64,000 nt of DNA from Sporosarcina sp. FSL K6-1522. GTDB taxonomy: Bacteria; Bacillota; Bacilli; Bacillales_A; Planococcaceae. The notes under the pieces were generated by a model, which had not been told where the DNA came from, ran no database searches, and was given only the letters and a program-made list of their open reading frames with translations. The position numbers were made by a program, and so were the translations under genes. The stretch covers positions 3,632,501-3,696,500 of the forward strand of contig NZ_CP152019.1 in the NCBI RefSeq assembly GCF_038622445.1, written 5' to 3'. Below, one piece after another: positions 1-8,647 of this stretch; within the stretch, counting starts at the first letter, position 1, and each line of letters starts with the position of its first letter.

Positions 1-2
1 AT

Positions 3-746
3 TTTGAAGCCGCCTCTTCCGGCACCCTTTTCCTGGATGAAATCGCCGAAGCTTCTCTTTCCACACAGGTTAAGCTGCTGCGCGTGCTTGAAACTGGGGA
101 GTTTATGAAGATTGGTGGCACAACAACGCAACGTACATCCGCCCGTATTATCGCCGCTTCACACGTCAAACTAGAAGAAGCCGTTCAACGGGGGGAGTTT
201 CGAGAAGATTTATACTATCGACTCGATGTCGTCAAGCTCGTTATTCCACCGCTACGCGAACGACGAGAGGATATTCCATTGCTCGTCCATTCGTTGCTAG
301 CACAACATGAGGAGAAGATTACATTTTCCCCAGCGTCCATTGATATGATGACACACTATGACTGGCCGGGGAATATGCGCGAATTGGCAAATAGCATCCG
401 TCAAATCGCCGCTCTATCTAATGATGGAGCAGTGATTACGCCTCTCCAACTACCGGCGAAAATAACGGGGCAATCCAAACAGTCACTCCCAACCGCGCCT
501 TCAACAGAACCCATCCACTTTCCCGATGAATGGCAGCAGTTTTCCGATACAGTCATGGGTGCTTACAAAGGGCAAGACGAACGGCCTCTCGACGAGGTGA
601 TTGAGGTCATGAAAAAGATGGAAAAGCGGACAGCTACAGCATTAATTCAAAAAGCGCTTCAAGAAACGGCTGGCAATCGAAAAGCGGCCGCCGAAAAACT
701 CGGGATTTCCTTACGAAAAATCCGCTATTACTTGAATGAAACATGA
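3..746 (+). CDS. Sigma-54-dependent transcriptional activator, C-terminal part (5' end outside window)
   Basis: This is the last 247 residues of an AAA+ enhancer-binding protein that remodels sigma-54 RNA polymerase at -24/-12 promoters. The frame is open from base 3, so the N-terminus lies outside the window. The Walker B stretch GTLFLDEIAE is at the very start, followed by the REDLYYRLDV arginine-finger/sensor region and PPLRERREDIPLL. A Fis-type helix-turn-helix fills the last 40 residues (NRKAAAEKLGISLRKIRYYL). The sensory domain is not visible, so the signal is unknown. The nearest gene downstream, an alcohol dehydrogenase read towards it, carries a good sigma-54 promoter and an upstream dyad, so it is a plausible target (inference). 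The family call is secure; the target is not. Confidence 0.9.
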   Translation, partial: FEAASSGTLFLDEIAEASLSTQVKLLRVLETGEFMKIGGTTTQRTSARIIAASHVKLEEAVQRGEFREDLYYRLDVVKLVIPPLRERREDIPLLVHSLLAQHEEKITFSPASIDMMTHYDWPGNMRELANSIRQIAALSNDGAVITPLQLPAKITGQSKQSLPTAPSTEPIHFPDEWQQFSDTVMGAYKGQDERPLDEVIEVMKKMEKRTATALIQKALQETAGNRKAAAEKLGISLRKIRYYLNET

Positions 747-796
747 GGAATGTTGTGAAGTAGTGGTCGGACAACTGTTAGGCGTGCTTCTGGCTA

Positions 797-1067
797 GGCT
801 TTGCACGGTTGGACTACGACTTTGCGCACTTCGAACAAGGCTTTGCACGGTTGGACTACGACTTTGCGCGCTTCGAACAAGGCTTTGCGCGGTTAGACTA
901 CGACTTTGCGCGCTTCGAACACAGCTTTGCACGGTTGGACTACGACTTTGCGCGCTTCGAACACAGCTTTGCACGGTTGGACTACGACTTTGCGCGCTTC
1001 GAACACAGCTTTGCGCGGTTAGACTACGACTTTGCGCGCTTCGAACACAGCTTTGCGCGGTTGGAGC
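797..1067. repeat. 42-bp tandem repeat, about 6.4 copies
   Basis: Units begin at 797, 839, 881, 923, 965 and 1007, with a partial seventh at 1049. Each 42-bp unit is built from two diverged 21-bp halves that share CTTTGCGCG (or CTTTGCACG). Copies differ by one to four substitutions, such as GCAC/GCGC and TTGGAC/TTAGAC. In one frame the array would encode a heptad-like FARLDYD-FARFEHS repeat, but there is no ATG and no ribosome binding site. It is best read as a non-coding minisatellite. Confidence 0.9.
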
Positions 1068-1104
1068 GTATTACAAAAAGATTCTTCTTTCCGCCAATCA
1101 AAAA

Positions 1105-1140
1105 GACCGACAAAGCTCTGGGATGCTTTGTCGGTCTTTT
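1105..1140. terminator. Bidirectional rho-independent terminator
   Basis: A perfect 12-bp stem, GACCGACAAAGC with GCTTTGTCGGTC, and an 8-nt loop are flanked by AAAA on the left and TTTT on the right. It can therefore end transcription from the sigma-54 regulator (plus) and from adhP (minus). Confidence 0.9.
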
Positions 1141-1206
1141 GCTATAATCGATTACGCAGGGCCGAATTTGAAACTGTGGGAAATTCCAATTCTCCGCTGA
1201 TTCAAG

Positions 1207-2265
1207 TTAAAATTCTAAAACAATTCGTCCGTTGATTTTTCCTTGTTCCATGTTTTTAAAGATGTTATTAATCTCAGAAAGTGGAGCTGTTTCAATTTGT
1301 GCTTTTACTTTACCACGTGCCGCAAATTCAAGCGCTTCTTTCATATCAATACGTGTACCAACAATAGATCCTTTAACAGTTACACCATTTAACACCGTGT
1401 TGAAAATCGGAATTGGCAATTCATCATTTGGCAAGCCGACAACGACAAGTGTGCCCCCACGTTTCACAGAACCGTACGCTTGTTCAAACGCTTTTTTCGT
1501 TACAGCCACACTAATGGATGCTTGTACACCGCCAAGTCGTGACTGAATCGCTTCAACTGGATCTTCTTTCAAGCCATTGACCGTTTCATCAGCGCCAAGT
1601 GATTTTGCCAGCTCTAGCTTTTCATCAGCAATGTCAACAGCCACTACATTGAAGCCCATTGCTTTCGCATACTGAAGTGCGACATGACCAAGTCCGCCAA
1701 TCCCATAAATCGCTACCCAATCACCTGGTTTAGCACCAGACACTTTCAGCGCTTTGTATGTTGTTACACCTGCACATAAAATCGGTGCTGCATCCACTGA
1801 ACTTAACCCATCCGGAATTTTTGCCACGTAATCTGCCGCTGCCAAACAATACTCCGCGTATGCACCGTCAACAGAATACCCGCCATTTTCTTGATCGTGA
1901 CATAGTGTTTCCTGACCGCTCAAGCAATAGTCACACTCTCCACATGCTGAATATAACCAAGGAATTCCCACGCGGTCGCCTACTTTAACAGCTGTAACTC
2001 CCTCACCAATTTCTTCAACAATACCAACGCCTTCGTGACCCGGGATGAGTGGCAGCTTTGGTTGGACCGGCCAATCGCCGTGTGCTGCGTGTAAATCGGT
2101 ATGACACACACCACATGCTTCAATTTTAACAAGTGCTTGACCTGGACCTGGCTTTGGTTTTTGGACTTCTTGTACCACTAACTCTTGTTTGAATTCGCTT
2201 ACAACCGCCGCCTGCATGAAACCTTCCCCTTTTTGCTGGACTCCACCTTCAACTGCTGTTTTCAT
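1207..2265 (-). CDS. adhP: Zinc-dependent alcohol dehydrogenase, AdhP type
   Basis: This is an NAD-dependent medium-chain alcohol dehydrogenase interconverting primary alcohols such as ethanol and their aldehydes in the cytosol. Catalytic zinc ligands are visible at Cys54 (ACGVCHTD) and His77 (PGHEGVG). The structural zinc lobe has Cys108, 111, 114 and 122, and the Rossmann motif is GIGGLGH. Two starts are possible. The ATG at 2265 has AGGGAGGA eight bases upstream. An internal ATG at 2217 (MQAAVVSEF) matches the usual family N-terminus and has a weaker GGGGAAGG. The longer form adds 16 residues. A candidate sigma-54 promoter (2306-2322) lies upstream, suggesting control by the activator at the window's left edge. 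The function call is strong; the start is uncertain. Confidence 0.93.
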   Translation of the reverse strand: MKTAVEGGVQQKGEGFMQAAVVSEFKQELVVQEVQKPKPGPGQALVKIEACGVCHTDLHAAHGDWPVQPKLPLIPGHEGVGIVEEIGEGVTAVKVGDRVGIPWLYSACGECDYCLSGQETLCHDQENGGYSVDGAYAEYCLAAADYVAKIPDGLSSVDAAPILCAGVTTYKALKVSGAKPGDWVAIYGIGGLGHVALQYAKAMGFNVVAVDIADEKLELAKSLGADETVNGLKEDPVEAIQSRLGGVQASISVAVTKKAFEQAYGSVKRGGTLVVVGLPNDELPIPIFNTVLNGVTVKGSIVGTRIDMKEALEFAARGKVKAQIETAPLSEINNIFKNMEQGKINGRIVLEF

Positions 2266-2305
2266 GAATAATTCCTCCCTTTGTTTTAGCGTTCATATGT
2301 AGATA

Positions 2306-2322
2306 TTGCAAGAATGATGCCA
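2306..2322 (-). promoter_or_regulatory. Candidate sigma-54 (-24/-12) promoter of adhP
   Basis: Read on the minus strand, TGGCAT is followed by five bases and TTGCAA, which gives the invariant GG-N10-GC spacing of sigma-54 promoters. It lies about 40 bases upstream of the adhP start, and a sigma-54 activator gene is nearby. The sequence match is observed; its use is inferred. Confidence 0.7.
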
Positions 2323-2364
2323 ATAATCAAAAGGCTTGTTTATCACCTACCTCTCTAGCAAATA

Positions 2365-2399
2365 ACCGAAAAAGCGGCTGTATGGGCCGAATTTTCGGT
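2365..2399 (-). promoter_or_regulatory. Inverted repeat upstream of adhP: possible activator site
   Basis: The arms ACCGAAAAAGCGGC (2365-2378) and GCCGAATTTTCGGT (2386-2399) pair at 12 of 14 positions around a 7-base spacer. The dyad sits roughly 45-80 bases upstream of the -24 element, where sigma-54 activators normally bind. It could instead be an azlD terminator, but no clear U-tract follows it. Confidence 0.5.
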
Positions 2400-2430
2400 C
2401 AATGACAACAAATTAACGGCTTGCCTATTA

Positions 2431-2754
2431 TCAGAATAGCAACTGCAAGAGGACAAACGCCACAACCCCAACAACAACTGTCCATAATAGGCTGCACGTT
2501 TTGATGGCAACGAGTGCAGTTGGAACCGCCGCTAACAGCTTCGGAGTTAGTTTCATATGTACTTCTTCATTATCAATAAATAATGCCTGTCCAACTAAGG
2601 CGGCCAAGATGGCAATCGACACATAAAATAGCCATTGCATAACGATTTCCGGTAATTTTATCCGACTGAGTACCATAAGGGGAATTACACGAGGAATAAA
2701 CGTCACAACAGCTCCACCGATGACGACTAAAAGAACAGTCCACCTTATTTCCAT
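2431..2754 (-). CDS. azlD: AzlD-family branched-chain amino acid exporter subunit
   Basis: This 107-residue integral membrane protein is the small subunit of an AzlCD exporter, a family linked to branched-chain amino acid and azaleucine efflux. Hydrophobic segments lie near residues 5-25, 40-60, 68-85 and 90-107. The FIPRVIPLMVLSRIKLPEIVMQWL region is typical of AzlD. It overlaps the end of azlC by 10 bases, consistent with translational coupling. The substrate is known for the family, not shown here. Confidence 0.88.
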   Translation of the reverse strand: MEIRWTVLLVVIGGAVVTFIPRVIPLMVLSRIKLPEIVMQWLFYVSIAILAALVGQALFIDNEEVHMKLTPKLLAAVPTALVAIKTCSLLWTVVVGVVAFVLLQLLF

Positions 2755-3476
2755 TTTGCCACCACCATTCCCGCTGTTGTTGCGACAATCGTTGCGACAA
2801 TAATACTCATACTACTCGATATCCAAAACGAACAGAGCATCACAATCGCTACTGCTAAAATCGCCACAATAAAATCAATTCGTATTTTTCTACGTTCTAC
2901 AATCGAAATGAATAAAAGACCGATAAAAACCGCTGGTAATGCAAACTCTAAGCCAAGTGCTCCAGGGTTTGAAATCCACTGCGCTAAACATGCGCCCGCC
3001 ATATTGGCTACGAACCAGTTAATATAGGCGGTCACGTTTAAGCCATACATCCATTTTTCACTAATACCATGTTTCTGAGCTGCCTTTTGAATGCCAACGC
3101 CAAATGTTTCATCTGTAAGCATCGCACCAATTAACATATTCCGAAATGGTGTGACATGTTGTAAATACGGTGATAATGCAGCACTCAATATTAGATGACG
3201 TAAATTAACGAAAAAGACCGTTGTAATAATGGCAAGTGGCGTGCTAACGAGATACATACTTGCCACGATAAATTGAGCGGAGCCTGCGTAAACGAATAAT
3301 GTTAGCAACGCAATTTCTACCAAACTTAGCCCTGCTGTTTTTTGCACGATGCCACAGGCAAAGCCAATGCTTAAATAAGCAAGAAGTGTCGGTACACAAT
3401 CTTTAACGCCTTGGAAGAAGCTATCTTCTGTGTCATCCACTCTATTTAGTGTGGCATGTTGAGATTCTAATTGCAT
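2745..3476 (-). CDS. azlC: AzlC-family branched-chain amino acid exporter subunit
   Basis: This 243-residue polytopic membrane protein is the large subunit of the AzlCD exporter. The family signature is visible as GVKDCVPTLLAYLSIGFACGIV near residues 24-45, FVYAGSAQFIVASM near residue 62, and NLRHLILSAALSPYL near residue 91. It lies 72 bases downstream of a TrmB-type regulator in the same orientation, and the gap carries an AT-rich dyad resembling one at the regulator's own promoter. Regulator and transporter probably form one regulated unit. Confidence 0.92.
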   Translation of the reverse strand: MQLESQHATLNRVDDTEDSFFQGVKDCVPTLLAYLSIGFACGIVQKTAGLSLVEIALLTLFVYAGSAQFIVASMYLVSTPLAIITTVFFVNLRHLILSAALSPYLQHVTPFRNMLIGAMLTDETFGVGIQKAAQKHGISEKWMYGLNVTAYINWFVANMAGACLAQWISNPGALGLEFALPAVFIGLLFISIVERRKIRIDFIVAILAVAIVMLCSFWISSSMSIIVATIVATTAGMVVAKWK

Positions 3477-3492
3477 ACATGTCCCCCTATAT

Positions 3493-3520
3493 ACTAGTAA
3501 TTATTAGTCTAACTACTATT
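3493..3520 (-). promoter_or_regulatory. AT-rich dyad before azlC: possible regulator site
   Basis: On the minus strand this reads TAGACTAATAATTACTAG. It resembles ACTAATTATTAG just downstream of the trmB promoter. Two similar dyads flanking one regulator gene suggest an operator pair; binding is inferred. Confidence 0.4.
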
Positions 3521-3548
3521 GATTTTTTTATTTTAAAACGGCTCAATG

Positions 3549-4358
3549 TTACTTGAACCGTTTCCCTGTAACAACGTGGAATAGTTCCGCATTGTTCCGC
3601 CAAAGTGTTTCGACTTTCTGTTCACCGATCTCTTGTATGAGTTCTGCTAGAATAATATCATGGCGAATGTATTCAGTTGCGACTAGAACAAGGGCAGGAT
3701 CCTGCGTTTTAATTGCCCATCCTGGTGTAGACGAAGAGAAATTCGCAATCATGACTTCTTCATTATCGCGCACCACTATCGTCAAGCGGCCATTCGTTCT
3801 TTCTTCTGCCACTTCAGGTGACACATAATCATGATGGGTCGTAAAACCGAGCGATGTATTCGGCGCACCGAATAAAATCGATGAAACTGACACCCCATTA
3901 TTTACGCTTCGTAACACCATTTCTTCAATTGGTGGAATTTGCGGTGACCAAACGGATAACCAAATTTCCTCTCTTCCTCGCTCAATTAAATCATTCATTT
4001 CTGTGAGCACATGACTGTCCCCACTAATGCGATGGATGACGTCAACTTCTTGTTCACTTTCAAGCGCAGCCAGATTATTTTCGAGATAATCAAATGATTG
4101 TTCAAATGTAGCTCGCATGCGAGCGATCAATTCTTTCGCAGGTAACGGCGCATACGTAACTGGCTCAGACGGCACAATATAAACTGCCCCTTTATCCAGC
4201 AATTTACCAAGCACTTCATAAATCATTGAACGTGGTACACCCGAACGCTTACTAATTTCATAGCCTGTAATCGATGAATGCTTTAACAATCCAACATAGG
4301 CCTTACATTCATATTGCGAAAACCCTAACTTCTGCAATTCTTTAAAAATAAGCTCCAT
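3549..4358 (-). CDS. TrmB-family transcriptional regulator
   Basis: This is a winged-helix regulator of the TrmB family. Residues 1-75 form the HTH (ELQKLGFSQYECKAYVGLLKHSSITGYEISKRSGVPRSMIYEVLGKLLDKGAV), and the rest is a TrmB-type effector domain. I chose the ATG at 4358 (MELIFKEL), which has AAGGTG seven bases upstream; an upstream GTG at 4367 is also possible. It precedes azlCD, so its likely target is that exporter, with an amino acid or analogue as ligand. Members of this family in archaea sense sugars, so the ligand here is unknown. Confidence 0.85.
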   Translation of the reverse strand: MELIFKELQKLGFSQYECKAYVGLLKHSSITGYEISKRSGVPRSMIYEVLGKLLDKGAVYIVPSEPVTYAPLPAKELIARMRATFEQSFDYLENNLAALESEQEVDVIHRISGDSHVLTEMNDLIERGREEIWLSVWSPQIPPIEEMVLRSVNNGVSVSSILFGAPNTSLGFTTHHDYVSPEVAEERTNGRLTIVVRDNEEVMIANFSSSTPGWAIKTQDPALVLVATEYIRHDIILAELIQEIGEQKVETLWRNNAELFHVVTGKRFK

Positions 4359-4380
4359 CGGCAACACCTTCTTCTCTCCG

Positions 4381-4425
4381 CTAATAATTAGTTGTTAGTA
4401 TAATACTTACTATTTAAATGGTCAA
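4381..4425 (-). promoter_or_regulatory. Sigma-A promoter of trmB-azlCD with overlapping dyad
   Basis: On the minus strand, -35 TTGACC (4420-4425), a 17-base spacer and -10 TATACT (4397-4402) form a strong promoter. The dyad ACTAATTATTAG starts immediately downstream, over the expected start point, which suits autorepression. Confidence 0.75.
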
Positions 4426-4457
4426 GGTATTCTGTAAATTAAAATAATAAAAAAAAA

Positions 4458-4485
4458 CAGAACTAGGAGCTACCTCCCAATTCTG
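4458..4485 (-). terminator. Terminator after hfq
   Basis: CAGAACTAGGAG and CTCCCAATTCTG pair with wobble pairs around a 4-base loop. On the minus strand a long T-run follows, marking the end of the miaA-hfq unit. Confidence 0.8.
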
Positions 4486-4495
4486 CTTTCCTGCC

Positions 4496-4720
4496 TTACG
4501 CCTCGTCCTTCAATACAACGGGCTTTGCAGGTACATACGTTGAAATCGCATGTTTGTAAATAAGTTGCTGCTTGCCGTCTGATTCAAGTAAAACGGTATA
4601 ATTATCATACGATTTAATAAGTCCTTTTAACTGAAAACCATTAAGTAAAAATACCGTTACAAATGTATTGTTTTTTCGTAACGAGTTTAAGAATGTTTCT
4701 TGCATATTCCCCTGTGCCAT
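4496..4720 (-). CDS. hfq: RNA chaperone Hfq
   Basis: This 74-residue Sm-like protein forms a hexameric ring that binds small RNAs and U- or A-rich tails. The Sm1 motif is [30 protein letters not shown] and the Sm2 motif is [11 protein letters not shown]. Length matches Gram-positive Hfq, which lacks the long C-terminal tail of E. coli. A good AGGAGG precedes the ATG. It follows miaA by 43 bases, the usual miaA-hfq arrangement, and ends at a strong terminator. Confidence 0.97.
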   Translation of the reverse strand: MAQGNMQETFLNSLRKNNTFVTVFLLNGFQLKGLIKSYDNYTVLLESDGKQQLIYKHAISTYVPAKPVVLKDEA

Positions 4721-4763
4721 ACGCCGAATCCTCCTGTTGTGTCCCTATATTTCTCCTACCCAC

Positions 4764-5711
4764 TTACCTTATTCGCTTTGAATGGTCGAAATCCTTCATA
4801 ATTGCTAAAATTCTCTTAACAATCTCCGCAGTCCCCAACTGCGTATCAAACCATGCAACATCTAGCTTATTGCGGAAATACGTCATCTGCCGTTTCGCAT
4901 AGTTGCGCGTATTTTTCTGAATTAATTCGACCGCCTCTTCAAGCAACAGCTTGCCCTCAATATATTGGTGAAGCTCCTTATAGCCAATCGCTTGTACAGA
5001 TTGCATGTCACGGATGCCTTCCTCCCAAAGCGAAGTCGCTTCCGCTAATAGCCCTTTTTCCATCATCAAATCCACACGTAAATTGATGCGATCATAGAGG
5101 ACTTCACGCTCCATATCTAGCCCGACGAGCAAATGATTGTAAAGCGGGGCATGTCCTGCGTTTTCCTCATGATCGTCTTTTGTTTTTCCTGTCACTTTAA
5201 TGATTTCAAGGGCACGGACAAGGCGTCGATGATTATTCGGATGAATCTTCTCAGCACTTTTCGGATCAAGTTCGACCAGTTTTTCATATAAATAAGCCGC
5301 ACCCTTTTCCGCTAGCTCCCGTTCTAAACGTTCCCTAACCACAAGATCCGCTGCTTCTTCTGTAAAACGGAAATCATACAGCACGGATTGGACATATAAC
5401 CCCGTTCCCCCTGCTATGATGGGGGTTTTGCCACGCTCCTGAATCTCTTTTATGCATTGGCGCACCGCTGTTTGATAGTCAGCAACGGAAAACGGCACAT
5501 CCGGTTCTTTGATATCAAATAAATGATGCGGAACCCCGTCCATTTCTTCTATCGTAATTTTTGCCGTACCAATATCTAATTTTTTATACACTTGCATGGC
5601 ATCACCATTAATGACTTCTCCGTCGATTGCTTTGGCAAGTGCGACGCTTAACGCCGTTTTGCCTGACGCGGTAGGTCCAACAATGGCAATTACTTCAGGT
5701 GAACTCTTCAT
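4764..5711 (-). CDS. miaA: tRNA dimethylallyltransferase
   Basis: MiaA adds the dimethylallyl group to N6 of A37 in tRNAs reading U-starting codons; MiaB, also in this window, later methylthiolates the product. The P-loop GPTASGKT is at residues 12-19, followed by [18 protein letters not shown] and [13 protein letters not shown] substrate segments. GGTGLYVQS and the C-terminal [13 protein letters not shown] [14 protein letters not shown] are also typical. The 315-residue length is normal. Its start overlaps the stop of the upstream lipase gene by 4 bases (ATGA). Confidence 0.97.
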   Translation of the reverse strand: MKSSPEVIAIVGPTASGKTALSVALAKAIDGEVINGDAMQVYKKLDIGTAKITIEEMDGVPHHLFDIKEPDVPFSVADYQTAVRQCIKEIQERGKTPIIAGGTGLYVQSVLYDFRFTEEAADLVVRERLERELAEKGAAYLYEKLVELDPKSAEKIHPNNHRRLVRALEIIKVTGKTKDDHEENAGHAPLYNHLLVGLDMEREVLYDRINLRVDLMMEKGLLAEATSLWEEGIRDMQSVQAIGYKELHQYIEGKLLLEEAVELIQKNTRNYAKRQMTYFRNKLDVAWFDTQLGTAEIVKRILAIMKDFDHSKRIR

Positions 5712-6625
5712 ATCTTTTTGTCAATCCAGTCATAGACGCTGTTGAAGACGTGCTGACGATTCTTTTCATGGAGCATTTCATGTCTGCCACCTTCGAATAA
5801 AAGCACCGTCACGTCTTCAATTCCCGCGTTCTCATATTGTTTTGCTGCCTGCCAAACGCCTTTTCCATTGGCACCCACTGGGTCTTGGTCACCCGAGAAT
5901 AGCAAAATGGGCAGGCTTTTCGGTATGTTATTAATTTCATCGGCTGCATGAATGATGCCGAGCCCTTCAAATAAGTCAGCGAAAAAGCGTGTGGTTGGCA
6001 CAACTCCACATGCCGGATCCACAATGTATTTCTCGACCGCTTCCATATCTGTCGATAGCCAGTCAAAAGGTGTCTTCGGATGACGGACCGACTTATTAAA
6101 TCCGCCGAAAACAAGCTTGTTTAAGAAGTGATCCGGTTGGTCAAAGCCCTTTTGCTTACCGTGGATATACGCAGCGACTTGCCCTGCAACACGGCTAATG
6201 CCCGGATCGCCACCTGTTCCGGAAAAAATCGCTACATCCACTTCTTCTCCGTGTAATTGGATATAGCGTCGGGCAACGAATGAGCCCATGCTGTGCCCCA
6301 AAAGAATAAAAGGAATAGCCGGATACGACGCTCGAATCTGCGAAACTGTTTCATGAACATCTTGTACAACGCGGTGAAAACCACCTTCATCTGCAAAATG
6401 CCCTTTCAAACCATTGAGCTCCGCCGTCTTGCCATGTCCTCGATGGTCATGCCCCGAAACGATGAAACCTTTTCCAACGAGGTATTGTGCAAATTCTTCA
6501 TACCTGCCGATATGCTCAGACATGCCGTGCAGAAGATGGATATGTCCTTTTGGCTCTCCTTCAGGTTCTGCAATAAATGTGTGGATTGAAAAACCATCTG
6601 TCATATCAATGATTGATTCCTTCAT
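5708..6625 (-). CDS. Alpha/beta hydrolase, monoacylglycerol lipase-like
   Basis: This 305-residue cytosolic serine hydrolase is of the lysophospholipase/monoacylglycerol lipase group (Hydrolase_4). The nucleophile elbow is GHSMGS with Ser112. The acid is probably Asp246 or Asp248 in FSGDQDP, and the base is His282 in [18 protein letters not shown] near residue 30 is the oxyanion-hole segment. There is no signal peptide. It overlaps miaA by 4 bases and may be co-transcribed, without an obvious functional link. The substrate cannot be assigned. Confidence 0.88.
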   Translation of the reverse strand: MKESIIDMTDGFSIHTFIAEPEGEPKGHIHLLHGMSEHIGRYEEFAQYLVGKGFIVSGHDHRGHGKTAELNGLKGHFADEGGFHRVVQDVHETVSQIRASYPAIPFILLGHSMGSFVARRYIQLHGEEVDVAIFSGTGGDPGISRVAGQVAAYIHGKQKGFDQPDHFLNKLVFGGFNKSVRHPKTPFDWLSTDMEAVEKYIVDPACGVVPTTRFFADLFEGLGIIHAADEINNIPKSLPILLFSGDQDPVGANGKGVWQAAKQYENAGIEDVTVLLFEGGRHEMLHEKNRQHVFNSVYDWIDKKI

Positions 6626-6683
6626 TCGTGCACGCTCCTTCGCTTCTTTTTTATCCTGTCGGCGCCCTACGCTTTTCCCTACT

Positions 6684-6800
6684 GTCTAGGCTCCAGCGCC
6701 TAGGAGCTCGGGTCGTTTCGGTCTTGCTAATAAAGGCAAAAAGCGCCTTTATCTTCAAGACCTCCATCGCCTGTCACTCCTATTCAGGCGCTTACGCTTT
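6684..6800. repeat. Dispersed palindromic repeat, copy 1
   Basis: It starts TGTCTAGGCTCCAGCGCCTA, contains an internal AAAGGC...GCCTTT hairpin and ends AGGCGCTTACGCTTTT. It is the same family, in reverse orientation, as the copies near 11366, 14365 and 34456, and fills the gap between mutL and the lipase gene. Confidence 0.8.
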
Positions 6801-6803
6801 TCG

Positions 6804-8642
6804 TCACATCACACGCTTGAACATTTTTTCAATTTCGTAGGTCGTGAAATGAATCAAAACAGGTCTACCGTGCGGACAGGTAAACGGGTTTTCGGATTCG
6901 GCCAAATCATGTAACAGCCTTTCCATATCAGCCATTGTCAAATGATGGTTGGCTTTAATGGACCGTTTACAGCTCATCATAATCGCTGCCTCTTCACGTA
7001 GTTTTCCAATATCAATCTTCCGTGTCGTTAGCACTTGTTCAATAATGTCTTCGATAATCTCCGTCTCTTCTCCTGCTGGAAACCATGCGGGATATTCTTT
7101 TACGGCATAAGAGGACGGACCGAACTCTTCTAGGAAAATGCCGACATCGTGAAAAAGTGCCATGCTTTCTTCGATTTTCGTCTTGTCATCCGCCGCATAA
7201 TGAAACATCAGTGGCACAAGTAATAGCTGGCGTTCTTCATGATCTGGCGCACTTAATTTATCTCTAAAAAACTCGTATTTGATGCGTTCTTGTGCCGCAT
7301 GCTGATCAATCATGAAAAAGCCGTCCTCATTTTGTGCGATGATGTACGTGCCATGCACTTGGCCGACGGGAGCGAGGGATGGAAATGCTTTTTCAGGCTC
7401 GCTTGGTTGCGTTTCCTCCATAACTGGCGCTTCACTGACTGTCCATGACTGTTCTTGTACTACTATCGACTCTTCGACTTCATCTTCGGCCTGTTGATAG
7501 GTGGGTTGGACAGGTTGCTCCTGAACAATTGGTGCTTGCTCCTGCACAGGCATTTGAATAGGCGTTGGTCGAACAGGTTTCAATTGCTCCCACATATTTA
7601 CTTGTTCGGATTGAATTTTTTTAACCGGCTCTTTTTTAATCGCATCTGGAACAATGACGCTTTTTTTAATCGCTTCGCGGACAGCTTCTTTAATAAGCGT
7701 TAGTAATTCGCCTTCTTTACTCATGCGAATCTGTTGTTTGGATGGGTGAACGTTGACATCTGTCAGGAATGGATCCCCTTCCACATTAATAACCGCGACA
7801 GGCGAGCGACCAATCGGTAAATAGGTGTGGAGGGCGTCAAGCACCGTATGATTCACGGCATGACTCTTGACCCATCTCCCATTGACAATTAGCGTCATAT
7901 AATTTTTCGATGCACGCGTCATTTCCGGCAATGTCACATAGCCATGCACGCTGTAATCTGCATTGGAACCTGCAAAAGGCACCATCTTTTTGGCGACTGC
8001 TATGCCATATATATCCGATAGAACACGTCGCTGATCCCCACTGCCTGCTGTTTGCAACAACATTTGACTGTGATGCGATAGCTTGAAGGAAATCGTCGGA
8101 TGACTCAGCGCCAAGCGGTTAACAAGGTCGATGGTATGTCCTAGCTCCGTTTGAATGGTTTTCATATATTTCAAACGTGCAGGTGTGTTGAAAAATAATT
8201 GGGCTACTGTAATATCTGTTCCTTTACGGAATGCGGCATTGTCATGCTTGGTAATACGGCCACCGTCAATATGGACTTCTGTCCCAGCCGTCTCCCCGTC
8301 TGACGTCCACATCGTAATTTTAGAGACGGATGCGATACTCGCAAGCGCCTCTCCCCGGAACCCTAGTGTTCGAATACGGAATAGATCATGTTCGTTCGTA
8401 ATTTTGCTCGTTGCATGGCGTTCGAACGCTTGGACAGCATCTTGTCGTGACATCCCTTTGCCATTGTCGGTGACGCGTATTGAAGTTAAGCCCGCTTCTT
8501 CGAGGGCAATTTCAATGACCGTGCTGTCAGCGTCAATGGCATTTTCAACAAGCTCTTTGACAATAGAAGCCGGTCGTTCAACGACTTCGCCCGCCGCAAT
8601 TTTGTTTGATAGCATGTCGTCCATCACTTTGATGATGTCCAT
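6804..8642 (-). CDS. mutL: DNA mismatch repair protein MutL
   Basis: MutL links MutS mismatch recognition to strand incision. The N-terminal GHKL ATPase has [28 protein letters not shown] and [10 protein letters not shown]. The C-terminal domain carries the endonuclease motif [12 protein letters not shown], then [13 protein letters not shown] and CPHGRP, so this is the nicking type found in bacteria without MutH. I chose the ATG at 8642 (MDIIKVM), with AAGGGTGA upstream, over a GTG at 8651 that overlaps the mutS stop. It follows mutS directly, the normal mutSL operon. Confidence 0.97.
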   Translation of the reverse strand: MDIIKVMDDMLSNKIAAGEVVERPASIVKELVENAIDADSTVIEIALEEAGLTSIRVTDNGKGMSRQDAVQAFERHATSKITNEHDLFRIRTLGFRGEALASIASVSKITMWTSDGETAGTEVHIDGGRITKHDNAAFRKGTDITVAQLFFNTPARLKYMKTIQTELGHTIDLVNRLALSHPTISFKLSHHSQMLLQTAGSGDQRRVLSDIYGIAVAKKMVPFAGSNADYSVHGYVTLPEMTRASKNYMTLIVNGRWVKSHAVNHTVLDALHTYLPIGRSPVAVINVEGDPFLTDVNVHPSKQQIRMSKEGELLTLIKEAVREAIKKSVIVPDAIKKEPVKKIQSEQVNMWEQLKPVRPTPIQMPVQEQAPIVQEQPVQPTYQQAEDEVEESIVVQEQSWTVSEAPVMEETQPSEPEKAFPSLAPVGQVHGTYIIAQNEDGFFMIDQHAAQERIKYEFFRDKLSAPDHEERQLLLVPLMFHYAADDKTKIEESMALFHDVGIFLEEFGPSSYAVKEYPAWFPAGEETEIIEDIIEQVLTTRKIDIGKLREEAAIMMSCKRSIKANHHLTMADMERLLHDLAESENPFTCPHGRPVLIHFTTYEIEKMFKRVM

Positions 8643-8647
8643 TCGTC

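Larger units (their letters stand above)
747..1206. other. Gene-free stretch: minisatellite plus shared terminator
   Basis: No credible gene is seen. The stretch holds a 42-bp tandem array (797-1067) and a hairpin terminator (1105-1140) between two convergent genes. Frames are open on both strands only because the repeat period is a multiple of three and the unit lacks stop codons. Confidence 0.75.

Noticed and set aside
797..1067. CRISPR array
   Set aside because: The units are contiguous with no unique spacers, and no cas genes are present.
736..1200. Long open frames across the tandem repeat on both strands
   Set aside because: The 42-bp period keeps several frames open at once. None has a credible start with a ribosome binding site, and one begins inside the preceding gene.
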